DNA from: Tissierella sp. MB52-C2
GTDB taxonomy: Bacteria; Bacillota; Clostridia; Tissierellales; Tissierellaceae
DNA: 64,000 bases
Direction of reading: 5' to 3'
NCBI RefSeq assembly: GCF_030931715.1
Contig: NZ_CP133261.1
Location: forward strand, 2,644,643 to 2,708,642
Shown here: positions 7,641-16,135 of the stretch, one piece after another
Position numbering within the stretch: position 1 is the stretch's first letter
Layout: every line of letters starts with the position of its first letter
Position numbers and translations under genes: made by a program
The notes under the pieces: model-generated
The model's database searches: none
Seen by the model: only the letters and a program-made list of their open reading frames with translations
What the model was told of the DNA's origin: nothing

Positions 7641-8339
7641 CTAAAAATCCTTTTCTATAATCCTAATTGATTCTTCTTCATTAAATAGTTCATATTCAAA
7701 CTTGCCACCATATCTCCAATAATTAAATAACTTATCTCTTGCCTCCTCTTCCTTTAGTTCAAGGAATATCACTTCATCTATATCTCTTATCTTTCCACTA
7801 CCATAAGTAATATGAATTCTCTCAGACTCATAGTATTCTTGGTTTATAATTTCCCTTACTTCCTCTGGAAAGTGTATCCTTACTTCAAATTTCTTAGGTT
7901 CTTTACCATAATCCTTTAATTTTAATTTAATATCTATTTTTACGCTTCTGTCTACTATATCTAAACTAGTACTTGTACTTGTATCTAATATTTCTATACT
8001 GGATAATCCATCATCTATTAAAAAATGATATGCCATTCTAGTTGCATCTATACTCTGTCTCATTAGAGGCATTATGATTACTAGCATTGCTATAAATATT
8101 ATACTGCTATTTCTGAATTTAAGTTTCTCTATTTTAGATAAATCATTTGTAGCTATAATAATTAATATTAATGGTATAAATCCAGAAATATAAAATGTAC
8201 TACTTCCCTTTTTTATTGGTCTTATTATATATTCAATTATTGAATAGGATTTATGTGGAAGTTTATAAGTTATTAGTGCTACTATAAACATTATTCCTAA
8301 GCTTCTAAGTATTCTTTTGATGTCAATGCTGATATTCAT
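7641..8339 (-). CDS. Uncharacterised membrane protein
   Basis: This 232-residue protein has about three N-terminal hydrophobic helices (residues 9-25, 47-65 and 77-92) and then a polar C-terminal domain of about 130 residues. I recognise no family. An AGGAGG box places the start at the ATG at 8339; the open frame further upstream is untranslated leader. Its first third is duplicated in the fragment at 11029-11160. By that comparison it originally lay directly downstream of the beta-lactamase-like gene at 11293. Confidence 0.7.
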   Translation of the reverse strand: MNISIDIKRILRSLGIMFIVALITYKLPHKSYSIIEYIIRPIKKGSSTFYISGFIPLILIIIATNDLSKIEKLKFRNSSIIFIAMLVIIMPLMRQSIDATRMAYHFLIDDGLSSIEILDTSTSTSLDIVDRSVKIDIKLKLKDYGKEPKKFEVRIHFPEEVREIINQEYYESERIHITYGSGKIRDIDEVIFLELKEEEARDKLFNYWRYGGKFEYELFNEEESIRIIEKDF

Positions 8340-8416
8340 AAAGCCTCCTCCTTCATACATACTTATTCTACAAACTTCCAGTAAATCCCTTCTTTTCTTA
8401 AATATTTTATAAAACA

Positions 8417-8467
8417 AAAATGACCTTTTACTAGATTATAGTTAATTCTAGCAAAAGGTCAAAAAAA
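8417..8467 (-). terminator. Rho-independent terminator (copy A)
   Basis: GACCTTTT-CTAGA at 8422-8435 pairs with TCTAGCAAAAGGTC at 8447-8460, one mismatch, flanked by A and T runs. In repeat copy B the same hairpin ends the complete beta-lactamase-like gene. Confidence 0.8.
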
Positions 8468-8472
8468 CAGTT

Positions 8473-8574
8473 CTATTTGATTTTCATTGCAGGCATATCT
8501 TGTCCCATTTGATGTAATATCAAATTAGTCACATTTCCATTATCATCTTTTATAAATGTAATCTTTGCATCTAC
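8473..8574 (-). pseudogene. 3' fragment of the beta-lactamase-like gene
   Basis: The last 33 codons plus stop match the end of the gene at 11293-13050 almost exactly (DAKITF...MGQDMPAMKIK). It has no start and is joined directly to the end of the GNAT gene, whose stop codon TAG (8571-8573) overlaps the repeat. It is a recombination scar. Confidence 0.9.
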
Positions 8575-9086
8575 CAAGTTTCTTTTAAAAGCAATATATA
8601 TTCATCAATATTTTCGTTAAACTCTCCAAAGCTATCTATTGCACCTAATGATACCTTAACAAATCCTAGACTTTTATGTAACCTAATTGATGGTATATTA
8701 GTATTTCTTATATGTACAGATATCTTTTCTATTCCACTTTTTCTTAATATATCAAGTCCATATTTAACCATCGTTCTACCTATTCCCTTTCTTCTCTCTG
8801 TTGCAATAACTTCGAGACCTTCTATAAGCCATTTATTATTACAATAAGGTGTTTTCCAAAATCTTACTACTCCTATTAAGCTTTGTTTATTATCTTTATT
8901 TGTTTTTTCTGTTACTATCGTAATTTTATCTCCTTCAATTTTATTAGAAAACCAATCATTCCAAAATTCCTTTGATTTTTTTATCATTTCCGGTTCTTCA
9001 AAACAAAGAACCCCTGCAAGTTTATCAATAATCCTATTATCTTCTAGATTGTAAGAACAGTCTATTTTCTTTATGGAAGTTTTCAT
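8571..9086 (-). CDS. GNAT N-acetyltransferase
   Basis: A 171-residue GNAT: VIATERRKGIGRTMVKYGL is the acetyl-CoA loop, and NIPSIRLHKSLGFVKV is motif B. ATG start with AGGAG upstream. Its C-terminus (LLLKETW) runs to the edge of repeat copy A, and the stop codon is supplied by repeat sequence. The natural C-terminus may therefore have been trimmed by the rearrangement. Substrate unknown. Confidence 0.85.
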   Translation of the reverse strand: MKTSIKKIDCSYNLEDNRIIDKLAGVLCFEEPEMIKKSKEFWNDWFSNKIEGDKITIVTEKTNKDNKQSLIGVVRFWKTPYCNNKWLIEGLEVIATERRKGIGRTMVKYGLDILRKSGIEKISVHIRNTNIPSIRLHKSLGFVKVSLGAIDSFGEFNENIDEYILLLKETW

Positions 9087-9157
9087 TAAATATCTCCTTT
9101 AAACTCTTTAAAAACCAATGGCATATACTTATTAAACTCATATCCAAGGATTTTTCT

Positions 9158-9355
9158 TTACTCTTTAAAGAAATGAATATACCCTACACACCAAGACTTC
9201 AATGCATCATCTTCACCTTCACATTTACAGATATTATAAGTAATACCTGTAAATTGAATAGTCATTACTGCAGTTGTTTTAATAACGTCTAGTAAAACAC
9301 TATCCCAATCAGTAACAATGTATTTATTCTAAGCTTTTCTAACAATTTCTTTCAT
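9158..9355 (-). pseudogene. Decayed ASCH domain gene
   Basis: Reading from the ATG at 9355 gives eight codons, a TAG stop, then VTDWDSVLLDVIKTTAV and CEGEDDALKSWCVGYIHFF. That is the C-terminal half of a DUF984-type ASCH protein. The N-terminal half is missing. Related to, but diverged from, the ASCH gene at the left edge of the window. Confidence 0.55.
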
Positions 9356-9652
9356 AATTAAAATGCCTCTCCTATTCCACAGTATTTGTCTCTAAATTAG
9401 ACGTACTTCTATAAATATTAGCTAATAAAAAAGTAATATGGATTATAAAGAAAAGTATTAATTTAAATAGAATAGCTTGTGAATAGAATCTCATAAAAAA
9501 CAGGATAAGATTTTTGTCTCAAATCCTATATTTTTTGAACTTATTACTATCTTAAGTTTTCTTAAATAATCCAGACTTTACGAGTTCTAATCTAAAAATT
9601 TGGATTTAAGTATTATTTATTTGATAGCGTTTATATATGTTTTATTTTATAT
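9356..9652. other. Non-coding spacer
   Basis: About 300 AT-rich bases between the ASCH relic and the lipoprotein gene. No open frame with an RBS, no strong hairpin and no repeat could be recognised. Confidence 0.5.
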
Positions 9653-10729
9653 CTACTCCATAGTAAAATTTTCCGTTGACGGTAGACCATCCCAGACATA
9701 GCCGTCAGACCGATAGTATTTTCTTTCTACAGAACCGTCTGTTTTTGTATAGTCTATAACAAAAACTTGCCCTGCTTCTATCAGCATGGGGTAATTATCA
9801 TAAGGCAGTACATATCCTGTTTTTTTGTTATGCTTAAAATAATCATAGGCATTTTCCAATCGCCAAAATTCCCAATATGAATAATCTTTCAATCCTGTTA
9901 AATCTTGTTTTCCAAAATATGATGCCTTATAATCCTTTTCATTTACTGTAACTACATCTACTCTTAAGGGTTCAATCTCTGTCATTATCCAGGTTAAATC
10001 CTCAGAATAGATGTCATTGCCATAATGTTCCTTTAATTGATTCGCCATACAGGGAACGGATTGAGTCATAGATTCCATAGCATCAAAGTTTGTATGAGCT
10101 CCACCATAAATCCCCATAATGTTCTCATTCTTTAGCTTGTCAAATTCACGGATAAAATTCTCTACCATTTTATTTTCACGATATGTATGATCAGAGTGCT
10201 TGTAGAAATATTCGCCTTGTTCAATTGTTTCTTGTGCCAACAAATACTCTTCTGTATTTTTTAAATTGTTTTTTTCAAGATACTCTAAAAATCGTTGTCC
10301 AGTACTATGGTGCTGGTGCCCAACATCTGTACCGTGGAAAATAGTTTCAGGGCACTCATTTTTTATTTTTTTATAGAATTCTTTAACAGGAGTTTTATAT
10401 AATGCTGTACCTTTCCAGTCTTCAAATAATTCTGCAAGAATATAGTCGTTATCCGACTGCATCCATAAGTTTAAAAGCTCTGCAGAATAGTAGGGAAGTT
10501 CAACAAATAAATGTCTCATGTCCTCATCATGGTAATATTTACCCCATAGTTCCAATTCTCTTTTCAATATTTTTTCAACACCATGATGTTCTCCATATAA
10601 GTAAATTTTACCTATTGATCGATCTGAATACATGTCTGTATCCACTAGTGTGGTACTATTTGAACAAGCAACAAATACCACTAACATGATTAATACCATA
10701 GTACACATAAAGCATCTTGTTCTTCTCAT
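9653..10729 (-). CDS. Lipoprotein of the TraB/ChaN/EreA-like fold
   Basis: The 358-residue protein has a lipoprotein signal peptide (charged start, hydrophobic stretch, lipobox VFVAC at residues 18-22), so it should be anchored outside the membrane. The mature part has IYLYGEHHGVEK and, later, MGIYGGAHTNFD. The G-E-H-H and G-G-A-H motifs belong to the superfamily containing TraB, ChaN and erythromycin esterase; the histidines and glutamate are the likely active or metal site. Substrate unknown. ATG start with GAGGTGA. It lies inside the segment bracketed by direct repeats. Confidence 0.65.
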   Translation of the reverse strand: MRRTRCFMCTMVLIMLVVFVACSNSTTLVDTDMYSDRSIGKIYLYGEHHGVEKILKRELELWGKYYHDEDMRHLFVELPYYSAELLNLWMQSDNDYILAELFEDWKGTALYKTPVKEFYKKIKNECPETIFHGTDVGHQHHSTGQRFLEYLEKNNLKNTEEYLLAQETIEQGEYFYKHSDHTYRENKMVENFIREFDKLKNENIMGIYGGAHTNFDAMESMTQSVPCMANQLKEHYGNDIYSEDLTWIMTEIEPLRVDVVTVNEKDYKASYFGKQDLTGLKDYSYWEFWRLENAYDYFKHNKKTGYVLPYDNYPMLIEAGQVFVIDYTKTDGSVERKYYRSDGYVWDGLPSTENFTME

Positions 10730-10854
10730 AAACTCACCTCATAATATGATTATTTTTGTTGATCTCTCTATCATAAAACTGATGGTTTTTATCAATCCCT
10801 TATCTCTCTACTGCTAAGACATTAAATATTAAGTATTGGTCTTGATTAATAATA

Positions 10855-10989
10855 TTAGGAATTCTTTTTAATATATATCTTAAATGATTTGATAGCTAAT
10901 ATCATTGTATATACTCCGAGTATAGATAGGATAAAATTAAGAACTATTTCACTTAATGCTAATAAGCTTAATGGTAATATCGACATCAT
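10855..10989 (-). CDS. 44-residue single-pass membrane protein
   Basis: ATG at 10989 follows a very strong RBS (AAGGAGGG, eight bases upstream). The product starts MMSILPLSLLALSEI, continues with one long hydrophobic helix and ends in a basic tail KIYIKKNS. Short proteins of this shape occur in other Firmicutes without known function. Located upstream of the lipoprotein gene, with about 125 bases between them. Confidence 0.6.
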   Translation of the reverse strand: MMSILPLSLLALSEIVLNFILSILGVYTMILAIKSFKIYIKKNS

Positions 10990-11028
10990 ATTATATCCCT
11001 CCTTAAACTTAAATCACTTACACATATT

Positions 11029-11160
11029 TTACTTATGCGGCATATTTATATATTCAATCATTGAATAGGATTTATGTGGAAATTTATAAGTTATTAGTGC
11101 TACTATAAACATTATTCCTAAGCTTCTAAGTATTCTTTTGATGTCACTGCTGATATTCAT
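11029..11160 (-). pseudogene. 5' fragment of the membrane-protein gene
   Basis: Starting at the ATG at 11160, preceded by the same AGGAGG, about 38 codons match the start of the gene at 7641-8339 (ILRSLGIMFIVALITYK). The match breaks off near 11045 and a stop follows five codons later. Made by the duplication that produced the long direct repeats. Confidence 0.88.
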
Positions 11161-11394
11161 AAAGCCTCCTCCTTCATACATACTTATTCTACAAACTTCC
11201 AGCAAATCCCTTCTTTTCTTAAATATTTTATAAAACAAAAATGACCTTTTACTAGATTATAGTTAATTCTAGCAAAAGGTCAAAAAACAGTTCTATTTGA
11301 TTTTCATTGCAGGCATATCTTGTCCCATTTGATGTAATATCAAATTAGTTACATTTCCATTATCATCTTTTACAAATGTAATCTTTGCATCTAC
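11045..11394. repeat. Long direct repeat, copy B (about 350 bp)
   Basis: Partner of 8224-8574. In this copy the beta-lactamase-like gene is complete and the membrane-protein gene is truncated; in copy A it is the reverse. This is the pattern expected when a segment is inserted, or duplicated, between two neighbouring genes. Confidence 0.9.
11243..11281 (-). terminator. Rho-independent terminator of the beta-lactamase-like gene
   Basis: Same hairpin as copy A: GACCTTTT-CTAGA pairs with TCTAGCAAAAGGTC, flanked by a T-rich tract on the transcribed strand. It starts about 12 bases after the stop codon at 11293. Confidence 0.8.
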
Positions 11395-13050
11395 TATCTT
11401 GTAAAAAAATTCATTTTCTGAAGATGGAAATATTTCAAACTTACCTTGTCCAGTAAGTTGAGCAAATATATTATTTCCTTCCCTTGTAATAGTATAAATA
11501 GCTTCAGGGGCTAGTTCATACTCTCCTATATAATTATCATATAAATCTGTATCTTCTATTTCAATTTCTACTAAGGTAGCTGGTAGTTCATAAGAACCAC
11601 CTAAGACTATAGAAGTTAATGTATTCGTTAATGTGGTTGTATCATAATAGCCCTTGTTTGATAAGATCACAATAGTCATATCTAAATCCGTAAACCTTAC
11701 TATATCGGAAGTAAATCCTAATGTATTACCTCCATGTAAAATCATCTTTCCAACTCCAGAATCAATGATCATCCATCCATAGCCATAACTTCCTGCCTCT
11801 TCCATATCTATATGCTCTGTGAATATTTGATTCATGGTCTCTTTTTTTACTAATTTCTCTGTCTTTAGAGCTTCACTCCATCTATATAAGTCTTCAGTAG
11901 TTGAATACATGTTTCCAGCACTATAAGTCCCACGTAACACTACTTCATCATCTATAGGAGCTACTTCTAAATGTCCAGAATATGCAGTCGCATCATGTAA
12001 TCCATTGTTTTTACCATAGGATATACCTGTATTATTCATATTAATAGGAGTAAGTATATTCTTCTGTAAATATTCCTCGTAGGACATATTAGATAACTTT
12101 TCTATTAGAATACCTAATATTAAATAGTTTGTATTGTTATAGCTGAAGCTCTCACCAGGTTTAAACATTAACGGCTTATCTTTTATTAAATCTAATATAT
12201 CCATAGGATTTAATTTATTTACACTCAATGTATAAAACTCTTCTAAATCAGTAAAATTTGCAAGTCCAGATGAGTGAGTCAATAGATTATGAATAGTTAT
12301 GGACTCACCATTTGGAAAATCAGGAAGATATTTTGAAAGACTATCCTCCATATTTATTAAACCTTTTTCACTTAGCTGCATAATTGCCATTGCTGTAAAT
12401 TGCTTTGTAACAGACCCAATAGCAAATTTAGTTTGTGATCTATTCATAGTTGCTTGGTCAATGTCTGCAAATCCATAGCCTTGATTAAGAAGTATATTTC
12501 CTTCTTTAGCGACTAAAATACTCCCGCTAAAATTTTGTTTTTCTTGCAGAGCTTTCATATAAGTATCTAATTTATTAGAGATTGCTTCATCATCAGACAT
12601 TGTAAATATCTCTTCTATATTATCCATAGGTTGATTTATATTTAATACATGATGTTTATTGTCCCATCCTACTATTAAATCTAAAGCATTGCTAAATAAT
12701 TCTATAGGTACAAAGATTTTACCTTCCTTGATAATACTCTTTGTCTCCATATTGATATTTTTATCATTTTTAATGACACTAGCTTCTCCAACTTTTAGTT
12801 TAATAGTATTAGATTCATTTGAAATCGTAACATTCTTTCCTACATTGTCCCATGTAACTATGTAACCTAGTTCCTCAGATATCTGACGTAATGGAACCAT
12901 CACTTTTCCCTCTTCATTTACATATGTCTCATTAGATACTTCTTTACCATTTAACGAAATATCAATGTCTTCAGAAGCACCAAACGTAGTAACTGTCATA
13001 CCAAATATTAAGGTAATAGTTAATACGACTGATAATAATCTTTTCCACAT
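11293..13050 (-). CDS. Exported serine hydrolase (beta-lactamase/PBP4-like) with N-terminal stalk domain
   Basis: This 585-residue protein has a signal peptide (residues 1-25, ending near TFGA). A copper-amine-oxidase-N-type stalk domain follows (about 30-145: VMVPLRQISEELGY, IFVPIELFSNAL). The serine hydrolase domain (about 165-475) has the S-x-x-K motif in IGSVTKQFTAMA, the Y-x-N motif in FSYNNTNY and HGGN as the third motif. A C-terminal beta domain (DUF3471-like) closes it. Likely an exported peptidase or esterase acting on cell-wall or D-amino compounds; antibiotic resistance should not be assumed. GGAGGG places the start at 13050. Confidence 0.88.
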   Translation of the reverse strand: MWKRLLSVVLTITLIFGMTVTTFGASEDIDISLNGKEVSNETYVNEEGKVMVPLRQISEELGYIVTWDNVGKNVTISNESNTIKLKVGEASVIKNDKNINMETKSIIKEGKIFVPIELFSNALDLIVGWDNKHHVLNINQPMDNIEEIFTMSDDEAISNKLDTYMKALQEKQNFSGSILVAKEGNILLNQGYGFADIDQATMNRSQTKFAIGSVTKQFTAMAIMQLSEKGLINMEDSLSKYLPDFPNGESITIHNLLTHSSGLANFTDLEEFYTLSVNKLNPMDILDLIKDKPLMFKPGESFSYNNTNYLILGILIEKLSNMSYEEYLQKNILTPINMNNTGISYGKNNGLHDATAYSGHLEVAPIDDEVVLRGTYSAGNMYSTTEDLYRWSEALKTEKLVKKETMNQIFTEHIDMEEAGSYGYGWMIIDSGVGKMILHGGNTLGFTSDIVRFTDLDMTIVILSNKGYYDTTTLTNTLTSIVLGGSYELPATLVEIEIEDTDLYDNYIGEYELAPEAIYTITREGNNIFAQLTGQGKFEIFPSSENEFFYKIVDAKITFVKDDNGNVTNLILHQMGQDMPAMKIK

Positions 13051-13194
13051 ATTTAATCCCTCCATTTCAATGATTTTTAGATTTATTTGAATAAAAAATT
13101 ATCTTAGTATAGATTACCAAAGAATACCAAAGTTTGCAATGTCATCTCTAGTATCAGTTATCATATCTAAATCTTCATATTCTTTTTATTATCC

Positions 13195-13230
13195 AAAATA
13201 AACGTTCCGATAGAAATCGGATTTATTTTA
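13195..13230 (-). terminator. Rho-independent terminator
   Basis: The strand downstream of the DUF2007-like gene reads AAATAAATCCGAT, a TTCT loop, then ATCGGAACGTTTATTTT. The stem is strong in the CCGAT/ATCGG part and ends in a T-rich run immediately after the stop codon. Confidence 0.6.
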
Positions 13231-13479
13231 CTATTCATCCTCCAAAGAAAACTCTTCTAAAATATTATTTGCCTTTTCAAATAATGATTTTTCTACTAAT
13301 ATATCTGTTCCATATATAGATGATCCACCAATTATTCTCATATATTGTCCACTTCCTTTTTCTTTTAATAAATATGGAATCTGGTTTTCTTCTAGCAGGG
13401 TTTTGATTAAGTCCAACTCATAATTGTTATTTGTGCTTCTTAAAAGAACTATTTCCAAATCATCTTTGTTCTTAGTCAT
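13231..13479 (-). CDS. DUF2007-like putative signal-transducing protein
   Basis: About 82 residues: IVLLRSTNNNYELDLIKTLLEENQIPYLL is the hallmark opening of DUF2007 (a ferredoxin-fold domain where a residue run of the form E-L-x-x-I-K-x-L-L-E-x-x-x-I-P occurs), followed by GTDILVEKSLFEKANNIL. Function unknown. Either the GTG at 13488 or the ATG at 13479 could be the start; I chose the ATG. Confidence 0.7.
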   Translation of the reverse strand: MTKNKDDLEIVLLRSTNNNYELDLIKTLLEENQIPYLLKEKGSGQYMRIIGGSSIYGTDILVEKSLFEKANNILEEFSLEDE

Positions 13480-13550
13480 GGAACTCACCTATCCTTTCTA
13501 TATACTAGATTGACATAATTAATTCCAAAATATAATTTTTTAAATCCAAT

Positions 13551-13600
13551 ATCATATAGCCAAGCCGTATTTTCATAAATATTCTCCAGTATTCTAACTT
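13551..13600 (-). pseudogene. 5' remnant of a SAM methyltransferase gene
   Basis: The frame reads ENIYENTAWLYD, the same as the first codons of the methyltransferase at 2574-3359. DNA similarity continues into the untranslated leader up to about 13630. Only this end survives, next to the PRPP synthetase paralog. Confidence 0.6.
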
Positions 13601-13629
13601 ATCCCCTTGTCAGTCAAATAATATTTTTC

Positions 13630-14616
13630 CTATCGCTTCTTTAAAAGTGATGCCCTAATAACTTCATTTGGCAATTGTTCAAATAACATACTCAGAGATT
13701 CCCTATTATGAATCCTTAAAATAGCCTCTGCAAAAAGGGGGGCAACTGATATGATTTCGATTTTACTAGAATCCTGAATATATGGATTTACAACTGTATC
13801 TGTACTTATAACCTTTTCAATTGGACTATTTTCTATCTTTTCTACTCCTTTTGAATCGAGCAATATATGAGATAAACATGCGAATATTTTATTAGCACCT
13901 CTCTCTTTCAGAAATCCTGCCAATTCTGCTAAGGTTCCTCCACTTATACTAAAATCATCAACTATTATTGCATTTTTATCTCTAACATCTCCAATGAGTT
14001 CCAATACTTTAGCCTTTTCATCATGAGCCTTTCTAGTCTTATCTCCTATTACTGTCGAAACACCAAGATGACGTGAAAACTCCCTTGCCTGTTTTGCATA
14101 ACCCGCATCGGGAGAAACAATAACATAATTATCTATGTTCATGTTTTTTATATACTCGCATAATACTGGCAATGCAAATAAGTGATCTACTGGTTTCTTG
14201 AAAAAACCTTGGATCTGAGGACTATGTAAATCCATTGTGACTATCCTATCTGCTCCAGCTAGTTCTATTGATTCTGCACATACCCTTGCCCTTATAGATA
14301 CTCTAGGCTCATCTTTTTTATCACCTTTTGCATAGCTAAAATATGGCATTATTGCTGTTACTGAATTGGCACTTGCTCTTTTAAAGGCATCCATCCAAAA
14401 CAAGATTTCAACAAATTCATTATTTGGATTCAATCCTATAGATTGTACAAGATATACATCCTTATCCCTCACAGTCTCTCCAATCCTAACAAATGTATTA
14501 CCTTCTGAGAATGTGATTACTTCAGATTTACCAAGCTCAACTCCTATATAATCACATATCCTCTGAGCAAAATTCTTACTTGAACTACCACTAAAAATTT
14601 TTATTTCACTACTCAT
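13630..14616 (-). CDS. PRPP synthetase-like protein (divergent paralog)
   Basis: The 328 residues cover both halves of ribose-phosphate pyrophosphokinase. GADRIVTMDLHSPQIQGFF with the metal-binding histidine, and the PRPP loop IIVDDFSISGGTLAE, are recognisable. Two key places differ from housekeeping Prs: the canonical YARQDRK loop reads YAKGDKK, and the PRPP loop DDxxxTAGT reads DDFSISGGT. It is probably a specialised paralog. The UDP-sugar pyrophosphorylase gene ends 44 bases upstream, so the pair is likely co-transcribed. ATG start with GGGGG upstream. Confidence 0.8.
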   Translation of the reverse strand: MSSEIKIFSGSSSKNFAQRICDYIGVELGKSEVITFSEGNTFVRIGETVRDKDVYLVQSIGLNPNNEFVEILFWMDAFKRASANSVTAIMPYFSYAKGDKKDEPRVSIRARVCAESIELAGADRIVTMDLHSPQIQGFFKKPVDHLFALPVLCEYIKNMNIDNYVIVSPDAGYAKQAREFSRHLGVSTVIGDKTRKAHDEKAKVLELIGDVRDKNAIIVDDFSISGGTLAELAGFLKERGANKIFACLSHILLDSKGVEKIENSPIEKVISTDTVVNPYIQDSSKIEIISVAPLFAEAILRIHNRESLSMLFEQLPNEVIRASLLKKR

Positions 14617-14660
14617 TCTAAAACCCCCTAGCTATTTTTCTAAAGATAGTGATGACCATA

Positions 14661-16046
14661 TTATATTAATATAGTATCAGCTCTGAGTAATTTATCCCTT
14701 ATTAATTCTTTATCAATATTTTCTCCATTATATGAACTTAAAGGAGATATTTCAACTGTTTTTCCATGAAGTAATTTAGAATTAATACCACTATTTATCA
14801 ACCAATTTTTCTGTAAGTCCAATACTAGATTTTTAGCAGTGAAAGGACTGTCTTCACCATCTTTGTTTTTCACTGGAGCAAATTCCTCTTCTCTCCTAAC
14901 CTTTAGTACTGCCATATCAAATACATAAGAAAAAATATCAAATATAAAACTTTCAAATTTGTATCCATTAGGTTCCTTTGGATATTCAATATTCCCATTA
15001 ATATCAAGGTATGGAATTTTCTTATGGGCTACATGAAATGGAACTTCATAATTAAAAAACTCCTCTATGACTTCTAATTTTAGTAGATGATTAATTATAT
15101 TAGCATTATCATATATTAAATTTCCATCGCCATCTGACTTTTGTGCTAGTTTTACAGGTAATTCTGAATATTCAACTATAGCTGGTCGTCCATTTCGATA
15201 ACAAAGTATTCCCGCTTTTTCATCTGGGCTTTTTTTTGGTACTACTTTGCTTGCTGATGGTAAGCCCGTTTTAACTGCAAAACCTAAGAAATAAGGATCT
15301 GCTACTCTCACAAGGGCATTATCTATACCATTAATAAATATCCACTCAATACCCCTCTTCTTCATTTCTGTAAGTATGCCTTTATCTTTAAGTGCTAAAA
15401 AACAACCACCGTTTCCATTTGGTGACATACTCACTTTGCCTCTCTCTTGGAGAAATATTTTACCATTAGAATCTATTGCAGGAAGCATGCCTTGCTTAAA
15501 GAAAGTAATATTTTCTTTAGGATAATTAAAATAGTTGTTATCATCAAAAAATTGCACTGTCTCATCATGATTCACATGACTAGTCATGATATACCAATTG
15601 ATATATGTACCGCATTTTCTTGATATATTTATTAAACGTTCACATTGTAATTGGAAAAGAGATTTATGGGACGGCAAATAAATATCAAAAGTTCCTTTAG
15701 GTCCTGAATAACCTAGTCTTGTTCCTTGTCCTCCAGCCAGAAGAATTACAGCAGTTTTACCATCCTTAATTTTTTTAATTCCAATATCATACAACTGTTC
15801 TTTTTCTTGGTTGGCTATAGCATCCCATTCATCTGCTTTAAGTGGCTGTAAATCTTGTTGATTTTCATTCATTTCATGATTTATTGCTTTCTTGTATAAA
15901 GAGGCTATAAGGTCAAAATCAATCGATAATATTTGATCCAGTAAATTTTCTTTCTCTTCATCTAAAAGTTCTTTAAAATATCTTAGTAGATGTTCTTGAC
16001 CATATTTACATAGAATATTCTCTACTTCTTGTATCTTTTCCTTCAT
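14661..16046 (-). CDS. UDP-sugar pyrophosphorylase, UAP1-like (UDPGP type 1)
   Basis: This 461-residue protein has the nucleotide-binding signature LLAGGQGTRLGYSGPKGTF (about residues 100-118). SMSPNGNGGCFLAL and INGIDNALVRVADPYFLGF are hallmarks of the eukaryotic-type UDP-GlcNAc/UDP-glucose pyrophosphorylase family. It should make a UDP-sugar and pyrophosphate from UTP and a sugar-1-phosphate; GlcNAc or glucose specificity is not decidable here. ATG start with GGAGGGT. It precedes the PRPP synthetase paralog in the same direction. Confidence 0.85.
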   Translation of the reverse strand: MKEKIQEVENILCKYGQEHLLRYFKELLDEEKENLLDQILSIDFDLIASLYKKAINHEMNENQQDLQPLKADEWDAIANQEKEQLYDIGIKKIKDGKTAVILLAGGQGTRLGYSGPKGTFDIYLPSHKSLFQLQCERLINISRKCGTYINWYIMTSHVNHDETVQFFDDNNYFNYPKENITFFKQGMLPAIDSNGKIFLQERGKVSMSPNGNGGCFLALKDKGILTEMKKRGIEWIFINGIDNALVRVADPYFLGFAVKTGLPSASKVVPKKSPDEKAGILCYRNGRPAIVEYSELPVKLAQKSDGDGNLIYDNANIINHLLKLEVIEEFFNYEVPFHVAHKKIPYLDINGNIEYPKEPNGYKFESFIFDIFSYVFDMAVLKVRREEEFAPVKNKDGEDSPFTAKNLVLDLQKNWLINSGINSKLLHGKTVEISPLSSYNGENIDKELIRDKLLRADTILI

Positions 16047-16135
16047 ACCTTAACCCTCCAATATAGTTTCATATAAAGACTTGTTTTATATGAATAATTA
16101 TGAACTAAAAATGTTCATTTTTTTGAATAACTTTT

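Larger units (their letters stand above)
8224..8574. repeat. Long direct repeat, copy A (about 350 bp)
   Basis: This stretch and 11045-11394 differ at only a handful of positions by eye. It contains the 5' end of the membrane-protein gene, its RBS, a Rho-independent terminator and the last 100 bases of a beta-lactamase-like gene. The matching copies bracket about 2.5 kb carrying a GNAT, an ASCH relic, a TraB/ChaN-like lipoprotein gene and a 44-aa protein. Confidence 0.9.

Noticed and set aside
11293-13050. A true beta-lactamase
   Set aside because: The S-x-x-K, Y-x-N and HGG motifs are shared with many peptidases and esterases, and the stalk plus C-terminal domain fits that broader serine hydrolase group.
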